Origin: Eggerthellaceae bacterium
Lineage (GTDB): Bacteria; Actinomycetota; Coriobacteriia; Coriobacteriales; Eggerthellaceae
Assembly: GCA_017533165.1 (NCBI GenBank)
Contig: JAFXIM010000253.1
Location: 1-10,451, forward strand
Reading direction: 5' to 3'
Length of the DNA: 10,451 nucleotides
Part shown: positions 1-6,550 of the stretch, one piece after another
Layout: each line of letters begins with the position of its first letter
Numbering within the stretch: the stretch's first letter is position 1
Position numbers and translations under genes: made by a program
The notes under the pieces: model-generated
Told to the model about the DNA's origin: nothing
Database searches by the model: none
Seen by the model: the letters and a program-made list of their open reading frames with translations, nothing else

Positions 1-87
1 AGCCTTTGTCCCTGCATCGCGGGCTTGTCTTATCAGGTCTGCGATGGCGCCTACCTTCGCCGCCTGGCCACGGTAATTATCGTAGAG
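1..87 (-). pseudogene. In-frame continuation of the SNF2 helicase beyond the amber codon (partial)
   Basis: Directly after the TAG at 88-90 the SNF2 reading frame stays open for 29 codons to the window edge. It begins LYDNYRGQAAKVGAIADLI and goes on through RQARDAGTK. In bacterial SNF2 proteins the block LRQICCDPS is normally followed by a short Leu-Tyr/Phe-x-Asn-Tyr stretch, then a Ser/Ala-Lys-hydrophobic segment that opens the second RecA-like lobe (helicase C domain). The match in order and spacing shows that this is the same gene and not intergenic DNA. There is no start codon or ribosome binding site between the stop and the edge that would make it a separate gene. The rest of the helicase C lobe, including the arginine-finger motif VI, would lie outside the window. 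The reading of the frame is direct; homology is from family knowledge. Confidence 0.75.
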
Positions 88-2799
88 CTAGCTTGGGTCG
101 CAGCATATCTGACGCAGCTTGGTGAGCTCGGCGAGCACCTCGACCTTGGTGAGCTCGCCAGAGTTGACGCCGTTTGCGCGCTGCTTGCTCTCCTTTTTCT
201 GCTGGGCAAGGTCAACGCGGAGCCTTTGTTCATGCGCGGCATAGAGGCGCCGCTGTTCGCCAGCGAGCGGGACGTAGATTGCGGACTCCAGCTTATCGGG
301 TAGATCCGGCAACACGTCCTGTTTGCTGCGGCGCAGTATGAAAGGGCCCACGAGTGCCTGGAGGCGTCTGCTTGCGTCTTCGTTCCCGCCGAGGATGGCG
401 AGCTCGTATCTCTCGCGGAAGCGCATGTAGCTGCCGAGGAAGCCGGGCATGAGGAAGTCGAAGATGCTCCATAGCTCGGAGAGCCTGTTTTCGACAGGGG
501 TGCCCGTCAGGGCAAAGCGATGCTTCGATTTGACGCGCTTGATAGCGCGCGTGGTGAGCGTCGCGTGGTTTTTGATGTACTGGGCTTCGTCAAGCGCGTG
601 GCACCAGTAGCTTTTCCGCTCGAAGCTTTTCGCATCGATGCGCAGCAGGTCGTATGAAGTGATGAAGACGTCGCAGCTTGCGTCTTCGCGAATGAGGGCG
701 CGTTCGCGCTTGCTGCCCACGATGGCGCGCACCTTGAGGCTCGGCGCGAATCGCTCGAACTCGGCCATCCAGTTGTACACCAAAGAGGCGGGGCAAACGA
801 TGAGGCTTGGTCCTACTTCGCGCGCTTCCTCGGCTCGGTCAAGCAGCATGCTGATGAGCTGGATTGATTTGCCGAGGCCCATCTCGTCGGCCAGAATGCC
901 GCCAAAGCCCATATCGACCAGGGTCGACAGCCACCTGAAGCCTTCGACTTGGTATGCGCGAAGCGTACCTGCCAGGCTTGTCGGTGCGGCGTAGGAGTTC
1001 TGGTCGATCTGCTTGAAGCGCGTGATGTAGCGCGTGAAGGATTCGTCGCGGCGCGCACCTCCCAGCTCCCGGTCGAGGTAGAAGGCCTTGTACGTCGGAA
1101 TTTCAATATGTCCGCCTGCTATATCGCGCAGGGAAAGATCGAGGTCTTCGGCCAGGCGGTCGAGTTGGGATAGGTCAAAGCTTGCCAAGTCGACGAAGGC
1201 GCCGCCCCTCATGCGATGGTAGCGCTTCTTCTTTCGGTAGCTCGACAGCATGGCGGCTACCTCTGCCATGGGCAGGTCCTCTGATGAGGTATCGAGGTTG
1301 ATCAGGTTTCCGGCGATGGATAAGCCCATCTGCACATGCGGTTTTCGGTCGCCTATCAAACGGTCGAAAGCGGGCGTGGTGTACACGGCGCCCAAGGCCT
1401 GGAAGACAGCAAGACCTCCGAAGAGCAGGCGACCAGCGGCTTCGTCGTCGGATAGGCTGATGGTGGAATCCTGGTAGAAGTACTCTCGAATGAGCGCGCG
1501 GGCTCGGTGCTCGAGGGCTTCGTCTCTGCGCGAGGCAGGGCCTTCTCCTTCGTGCGGGGCGGGAACGTAGCTTGGGGGCATGGACAATATGACCGAAGAG
1601 GAGCCGTAACGCGCGATTGTCTTCAGCTCGATGAGGCGATCGGACCTGTCGAGGTAAAACTCAAGTTGGCAGTCGATGGGTCGGAAGCGCTCGATGCTCT
1701 CAGGTGCGTTGACTCGCATCGTACTTTCGAGGAGGGCAAGGATGGTGGAGCAGAATAGCCCCATATCGCCTTCGGCGACGAAGAGCTGCTCATCTCCCGC
1801 ACGCCAGACGCTGCGGAAGAAATCGGCGCTGCGGGCGAAGTCGGGCGTGCACCGATAGAGGATGTCGTCTACGAGGACGTACATGCGATCTTCGTTCGCC
1901 GCAAACACGATGTCGTCATCGCGCATGATGGCGTAGCCGCCGCTCTCTTCGATGATGCGCAGTTCGATGGGCGGGTTATCTTCTACGACATGCACGATCA
2001 TATTGGACCTGAGGCCAAAGTCATCGCTCTCAAAGGGGAAGGGGGCTTGATCGTTGAGGTCGATGAGCTCGATTGCCTCAGCTTCGGTGAGGCTGATGTT
2101 GCGCCCGACCGCATTTGCCTGCATGCGCCAGGGCGAAGAGCCTACCTGCTGTTCGCGTTGGGCGACGGCACGCATCAAAAAGCGCACGATTTTCCTCGAC
2201 CTCTCGTCGAAGGCATCGATCGAATGGGTGAAAGCGAGCTTTTTGCCGTAGGAGACATGTTCGCCGCGCCTCACGTGCTCGACGAATTCACTGATGCTTT
2301 TCACCACGTAAGCGCCCCGCGAGCCGATGATCCTGAAATGGGCCGACCAGTTTTCGTAGCCGTAGCTCAAAGTGGTTTCGAGCGATATGCCGCCGCAGAG
2401 CTCATCGCTTGTGCTCCGTTCGATTCTGCGCATGAAATCTATGAGGCTCGGAGAGGTTTCAGGTGCGCGGCTCGGTTCGTAACCTAGGAAGCTTTCGGGT
2501 TTGGAGGAAAATGCCAGGGCAAGAGCTGCGGCGTGTTTGCACAGGCCCTCGTATTTCAGGTAGGCAGGACAGGTCCAGGAGTAGTCGAGGATGCGGTCGG
2601 ATTCTTCGTCAACGGTAATGCTTACGCGGTAGCGATCGGCCCAGCCGCTGCTCGAAACCACAAAGGCAGAAATCACGGTGTCATTGGTTCGATATCGGCA
2701 TTGCTTGGTAAGAATGCCCTTGCCGTTTGCCTCGATCTGCCTTCCGCGTGCAAGGGTGCGGGAAGGGCAGTGTCTGGCTATTTCGCTAACGGAAAGCAT
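88..2799 (-). CDS. SWIM-domain SNF2-family DNA helicase/translocase, cut short by an in-frame TAG
   Basis: This encodes 903 residues of a bacterial SNF2-type ATPase, an enzyme class that translocates on duplex DNA and remodels or displaces bound proteins. Residues about 70-95 are a SWIM-type zinc finger ending in C87-K-H89. A poorly conserved region of about 500 residues follows. The ATPase lobe starts near residue 605 with LRAYQVEGFRWL. Motif I is DEMGLGKS (K644), motif Ia LIVCPASLVYNW (667-678), motif II DEAQ (737-740), and motif III LTGTPVENRLSELW (764-777). FILRRSKQDVLPDLP is at 820-833 and the frame ends at LRQICCDPS. A complete protein would need about 150-200 more residues for the second lobe, so the product as read cannot close the ATPase site. 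The start is fixed by GGAGGGAGGGAG six bases upstream. It lies 62 bases behind addA on the same strand, probably in the same operon. The first SWIM cysteine is replaced by Trp75. It may be a pseudogene, or the TAG may be a sequencing error. Confidence 0.9.
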   Translation of the reverse strand: MLSVSEIARHCPSRTLARGRQIEANGKGILTKQCRYRTNDTVISAFVVSSSGWADRYRVSITVDEESDRILDYSWTCPAYLKYEGLCKHAAALALAFSSKPESFLGYEPSRAPETSPSLIDFMRRIERSTSDELCGGISLETTLSYGYENWSAHFRIIGSRGAYVVKSISEFVEHVRRGEHVSYGKKLAFTHSIDAFDERSRKIVRFLMRAVAQREQQVGSSPWRMQANAVGRNISLTEAEAIELIDLNDQAPFPFESDDFGLRSNMIVHVVEDNPPIELRIIEESGGYAIMRDDDIVFAANEDRMYVLVDDILYRCTPDFARSADFFRSVWRAGDEQLFVAEGDMGLFCSTILALLESTMRVNAPESIERFRPIDCQLEFYLDRSDRLIELKTIARYGSSSVILSMPPSYVPAPHEGEGPASRRDEALEHRARALIREYFYQDSTISLSDDEAAGRLLFGGLAVFQALGAVYTTPAFDRLIGDRKPHVQMGLSIAGNLINLDTSSEDLPMAEVAAMLSSYRKKKRYHRMRGGAFVDLASFDLSQLDRLAEDLDLSLRDIAGGHIEIPTYKAFYLDRELGGARRDESFTRYITRFKQIDQNSYAAPTSLAGTLRAYQVEGFRWLSTLVDMGFGGILADEMGLGKSIQLISMLLDRAEEAREVGPSLIVCPASLVYNWMAEFERFAPSLKVRAIVGSKRERALIREDASCDVFITSYDLLRIDAKSFERKSYWCHALDEAQYIKNHATLTTRAIKRVKSKHRFALTGTPVENRLSELWSIFDFLMPGFLGSYMRFRERYELAILGGNEDASRRLQALVGPFILRRSKQDVLPDLPDKLESAIYVPLAGEQRRLYAAHEQRLRVDLAQQKKESKQRANGVNSGELTKVEVLAELTKLRQICCDPS

Positions 2800-2805
2800 T
2801 GGCTG

Positions 2806-2817
2806 CTCCCTCCCTCC
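2806..2817 (-). promoter_or_regulatory. Ribosome binding site of the SNF2 gene
   Basis: On the minus strand GGAGGGAGGGAG ends six bases before the ATG at 2799-2797. It is a very strong purine-rich Shine-Dalgarno match and decides the start codon. It sits in the 62-base gap after addA, in which I see no clear terminator, so the gene looks translated independently but transcribed with addAB. Confidence 0.75.
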
Positions 2818-2861
2818 AGCTGTTTCGATTTTGGTGCCCCGCGCGCACGGCTTAAACCCCT

Positions 2862-5800
2862 CTATGTTAGCTGCTTTTTACGGTATGCGGCAACGATGAG
2901 GGCTTCAAGCTCGTCAAGATCGCTCGCATCGAAGCGATAGCTGACCACTTGCGGTTCGCGGGGGTTTGTGCGATCGGATTGCTCGACGCGCACGAAGGCA
3001 AACTCGACGCTCTCGTAGTTTTGGCTGCTGATCAGAGCATAGGCGTAGCATTGGGCCTGCAGCTGATGCTTGGCCTGAAGGCGCTCGTTCGTTTCATCGG
3101 CCGAGCCGCCGGTTTTGTAATCGATGACTAAGGCCCGTCTCGTCTCATCGCTTTCAGCGAGAAGGTCTATCTCGCCTTCAAGGAAGCGCTTGCACGTCGT
3201 GCTGGCGTCTTCTTCGTCAAAGCTTACGCACACCATGAAGGGCACTTCTGCCCTGATGCGTGCGTAGGTCTCAACGCGGCGAGCCACGGTGCTGTTGAAC
3301 CATCGCTTGAGGGCAGCGTCGAGGCGGTCGCGGTGCGTTTCCGCTAACCCGAGGCTGCGGGCTATGGAGTTAACTGCCCCGACGGGTGGAATCTCAAGTA
3401 CGCCGCCTGTGAGGGGAAGACGCTCGATGGCGAGTTGACCTACGCGGTGGAAGGCCGAGCCCATGTCGGTCGCCGAAGGCCCATGGGTGTTTTCGGGGTG
3501 CTCGGCGCGGGCAGACCTTGCCTGGGCGCCAGCATCCTGCAGATTCATTTGGAGCAGGTTATCGCCACCTGTGTCGACTTCACTTTCGAAGGATGCGGGC
3601 TTTGGCGTCGTGGCGGTGGTGAGGTCGTCTTGTTCGAGCACGGGGAGGTGATCCTCTTCGGGTGCGATGGAAGAATAAGAGAACACCCCGTTTCTAATGG
3701 ACGAGGTATCCGTCGTAGGGGGTGCGCCGTACGACAAAAGGGGGAGGTCTATGGTTTCGGGGCGATCGGCCTTTTCGTCCTCAACGATGAAGGGCTCGTC
3801 CTTCGAAACATAGAGATGCGTGAAGCGCGCTGGCTCGTCCCCTCCGTATTCGATGCGTGCGTTTTCGGCGGGGAAATCGACGAAGGATCCGCAAAGTGCT
3901 TCGCGAACATCGTCAAGGATGGGCTTTGAGGCGTAGGTTTTCGCTAGGTCTTCTTCGATGCTTCCAGTGCTTTTCGCCAAAGCGACAAGGGAGCTCACGA
4001 GCAAAAACTCGCTTGCTCGCGTGCAGGCAACGTAGAACTTGCGCTGGGCTTCGGCCAGCTCCTCGGTCCAATCATGCTCGGCGATGGCCAGGGCGTAGCG
4101 TGCCGGATCGCCGTCAGATAGACGTGCGTCTTCCGGTTTGTACGATCCGCTGACCTTGCTGGCGCATTCGACGGCACCGTACCTCAGTCCTAGGGCGAGG
4201 TGGACGGTCCCTTCGAGTGCGGTAAGAGAGAAGTGCCTGCTCGAGCGCTTGCTCGGTTCGAAATCTGCCACTGCGACGATGGGGAATTCGAGGCCTTTGG
4301 ATTTGTGGATGGTCATGATGTGCACGGCGTTTTGGTTGGACACGGAAAGCGATCCGGGTCCTTCGCTTTCGCTTTTCGCCATATGGGCGAAGTCGTGCGC
4401 GATACTGCTGATGCGATAGCCCGGTTTTTGCTCAAGCTCTTCGATCTTTTGCACGGCCTTCAGGATGTTTGCCGCCTGAGACGATCCGACGGCGCCTTCG
4501 CTCTCGAGGCGCGAGAGCCAACCCGAATCAAGCAGCACGCCCATGACCACGCGGGAGGGTGCTTCGTGTTTGATGCGTTTGTAGGCGCGCTTGAGCATGC
4601 TCAGCGCATGTGCGAGTGCCGGCGATGCGTTTTCGGGAGCACCTGCCTTGATGCCCCTTTCGAGGCTCCGGGATTTCAGTCGGCCGTCATCGGCAAGATA
4701 GCTTGTCAGGTTGAGGAAGTCGTCTGCTGCTAGGTGGATCATGGGGCTTGCCAGCACGGAGAACAGCTTTTTTGAATCTGCGGGGTTTGCGAGAGCGGCG
4801 AGCAGGTTAACCACCACCTGCACTTCCTCTTTCTCGAAGAAGCTCTTTCCACCTTCAAGCACGCATTCGAAGCCTTCGTCGCGCAAGGCTTTGGCGTAGA
4901 TGTCGGCATTGGTGGTCTTGCTGAGCAGCACTACCATCTCGCCTGCGTGATGGCCTTCTTCCCTCAGCTGCGAGAATCGCCGTGCTATGGCATGGGCCTC
5001 GGCCGTTTGGGCTCCGGTGGCTTCTTTTCCTCCGTCGTGGGTGACGATTTGCAGTTCGATGCGCGGCCCAGATCCCTTGTAGCGATCTTGGGCGCCTGTG
5101 CGCGATGCCCGTAGGTCGAGGAAGTTATCGCCAAACATACGCTTGGAGCCGCATATCTTGCGCACGAAGGCCAGGATGTCTCCATGGCTGCGGAAATTTT
5201 GGCCGAGTTTGCTTTCGAGAGCGTTCTCGCCTGAGTCCTTGCTGGCTTGTATGGCTTTTCTTCGGGCTTCGAAAACCGATACGTCGGCGCCGTTGAATCG
5301 GTAGATGCTCTGTTGGGCATCACCTACCGTGCACAGGCGTGCGTTGCCGGCCACGCGGGTGATAAGGTCTACCTGCATTTGGTTGGTGTCTTGGAATTCA
5401 TCCACCATGACAAGCTTGAAGCGCTCGGTGTAGCTTTCGGTGATTTCAGGATGGTCCGTCAGCATGGCAAGCGTGCGATGGAGGAGCCCGTTGTTGTCGA
5501 GGGCTGACTGATCGTCGAGTTTGGCCTGGTATGCTGCATCGACCTTGCGTGCGAGATCCAGAAGCGATTTCGCGTGCGGGCGTGCAAGCGCCGCATTGAC
5601 GTTTGCGAGGGCCCAGTCGAGCTCTTGCTTTACGAGGGCGGCGTAACCCGAGGGGTCGTTCCTGCCAAACGCATCGGCCCTTATGGGTTTGAGCTTCGCC
5701 ATGAGCTTCGCGAGGTCTCGCATGTCCTCATCGGCCGCTGCGCCCTTCGCTCCCGCCGCCGCTTCGGCGCGTTGTGCGCTTGCCTTCTGCCCGTGTTTTG

Positions 5801-6539
5801 CGATGAAGGTATCAAGTGCCTCAAGGCTCTGTTCACACAGGGCGAGGGCCTGGTTGAGGTAGACCTGCTGCTTCTTGGGGTTGACGAGAGCGCTTCCGTA
5901 GTCGTTTGCCTGCCTGAAGCATTCGCGCAGGCGGGTGGCGATTGCGCGGGCGCCTAGTGGCTTCGGGCCAAGGCTGATGGCGTCAAGTCCGCGCGAGAAG
6001 GATGCCGCCTTCCCGAGGATGGTTTTAAGCATTTCGTACACGGCGATGTCCATGCTGCTCGTGCCCCTGACGCCGTATTCCGCAAACAGCGCGCCGAATT
6101 CTTCCAAGTCCTTTTCCGCCGCGAGTACTTCTTCGATGACGTCTTCGCGTAATTTTGCTGAGTCGAAATCGGACAGAACGGTGAAGCTGGGGTCGATGCC
6201 GGCTTCGAGGGCGTGTTCGTGAAGGATGCGGGAGCACATGCCGTGGATGGTGGAAATCCATGCGGAGTCAACCTTGAGGGCCTCTTCGGTCATGCCTGCT
6301 TCGCGCAGCGCTGACCTCACGCGTGCCTTGATCTCGGCGGTGGCCTTCTCGGTGAAGGTGATGGCGAGCACCTCTTCGATGGAGCGAATGCCCGAACCGC
6401 TTTCCTCCATCAGGGCCCAGGCGATGCGGTTTTGCAGGGTGAAGGTTTTACCCGAGCCGGCTCCGGCCGCGATGAAGAGGGGTCCGTCAAGGTGCTTGAC
6501 GCATTCCTTCTGCTCTTCGGTGAAGCGTGAGAAGTCCAT
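2862..6539 (-). CDS. addA: ATP-dependent helicase/nuclease subunit A (AddA)
   Basis: This 1225-residue protein is close to the usual AddA length (about 1230 in Bacillus). It is the 3'-5' motor and one nuclease of AddAB, which unwinds and degrades broken duplex DNA ends and makes a 3' single-stranded tail for RecA. All UvrD-type (SF1A) motifs are visible: Q motif FTEEQ (6-10), Walker A GAGSGKT (26-32), Ia AITFTEKA (59-66), Ib STIHGMCSRIL (96-106), II VDEFQDTNQ (379-387), III VGDAQQSIYRFNGAD (405-419), IV GQNFRSH (446-452), V TIHKSKGLEFP (743-753) and VI YVACTRASE (836-844). The C-terminal PD-(D/E)XK nuclease shows GSAFHR (1027-1032), EGEID with D1125, VIDYKTG (D1140, K1142) and QLQAQCYAYAL (1159-1169). 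A variable acidic and Ser/Thr-rich linker (about 885-1022) joins helicase and nuclease. The protein ends in KKQLT with a TAG stop. The gene starts inside the addB stop codon (TAATG). Identification is firm. Confidence 0.95.
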   Translation of the reverse strand: MDFSRFTEEQKECVKHLDGPLFIAAGAGSGKTFTLQNRIAWALMEESGSGIRSIEEVLAITFTEKATAEIKARVRSALREAGMTEEALKVDSAWISTIHGMCSRILHEHALEAGIDPSFTVLSDFDSAKLREDVIEEVLAAEKDLEEFGALFAEYGVRGTSSMDIAVYEMLKTILGKAASFSRGLDAISLGPKPLGARAIATRLRECFRQANDYGSALVNPKKQQVYLNQALALCEQSLEALDTFIAKHGQKASAQRAEAAAGAKGAAADEDMRDLAKLMAKLKPIRADAFGRNDPSGYAALVKQELDWALANVNAALARPHAKSLLDLARKVDAAYQAKLDDQSALDNNGLLHRTLAMLTDHPEITESYTERFKLVMVDEFQDTNQMQVDLITRVAGNARLCTVGDAQQSIYRFNGADVSVFEARRKAIQASKDSGENALESKLGQNFRSHGDILAFVRKICGSKRMFGDNFLDLRASRTGAQDRYKGSGPRIELQIVTHDGGKEATGAQTAEAHAIARRFSQLREEGHHAGEMVVLLSKTTNADIYAKALRDEGFECVLEGGKSFFEKEEVQVVVNLLAALANPADSKKLFSVLASPMIHLAADDFLNLTSYLADDGRLKSRSLERGIKAGAPENASPALAHALSMLKRAYKRIKHEAPSRVVMGVLLDSGWLSRLESEGAVGSSQAANILKAVQKIEELEQKPGYRISSIAHDFAHMAKSESEGPGSLSVSNQNAVHIMTIHKSKGLEFPIVAVADFEPSKRSSRHFSLTALEGTVHLALGLRYGAVECASKVSGSYKPEDARLSDGDPARYALAIAEHDWTEELAEAQRKFYVACTRASEFLLVSSLVALAKSTGSIEEDLAKTYASKPILDDVREALCGSFVDFPAENARIEYGGDEPARFTHLYVSKDEPFIVEDEKADRPETIDLPLLSYGAPPTTDTSSIRNGVFSYSSIAPEEDHLPVLEQDDLTTATTPKPASFESEVDTGGDNLLQMNLQDAGAQARSARAEHPENTHGPSATDMGSAFHRVGQLAIERLPLTGGVLEIPPVGAVNSIARSLGLAETHRDRLDAALKRWFNSTVARRVETYARIRAEVPFMVCVSFDEEDASTTCKRFLEGEIDLLAESDETRRALVIDYKTGGSADETNERLQAKHQLQAQCYAYALISSQNYESVEFAFVRVEQSDRTNPREPQVVSYRFDASDLDELEALIVAAYRKKQLT

Positions 6540-6550
6540 TACTTCCTCCC
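6539..6550 (-). promoter_or_regulatory. TAATG stop-start overlap with embedded ribosome binding site (addB/addA)
   Basis: The addB stop TAA (6541-6539) and the addA start ATG (6539-6537) share one A. The Shine-Dalgarno GGGAGG (6550-6545) lies five bases before the ATG and is made from the last Gly-Arg codons of addB. This arrangement normally gives translational coupling and near-equal output of two subunits of one complex. The overlap is seen directly; coupling is inferred. Confidence 0.8.

Noticed and set aside
1990..2487. Plus-strand open frame of 165 codons opposite the SNF2 gene
   Set aside because: It lies entirely antisense to a coding frame with continuous helicase-family context, shows no recognisable protein motif, and is expected by chance in GC-rich DNA.
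2830..2850. GTGC...GCAC in the addA-SNF2 gap as a terminator
   Set aside because: The stem is only four base pairs and no T-run follows on the minus strand.
4200..4733. Plus-strand open frame of 177 codons opposite addA
   Set aside because: It is the longest antisense frame, but it mirrors the conserved AddA helicase region and has no family resemblance; the same applies to 3435-3929.
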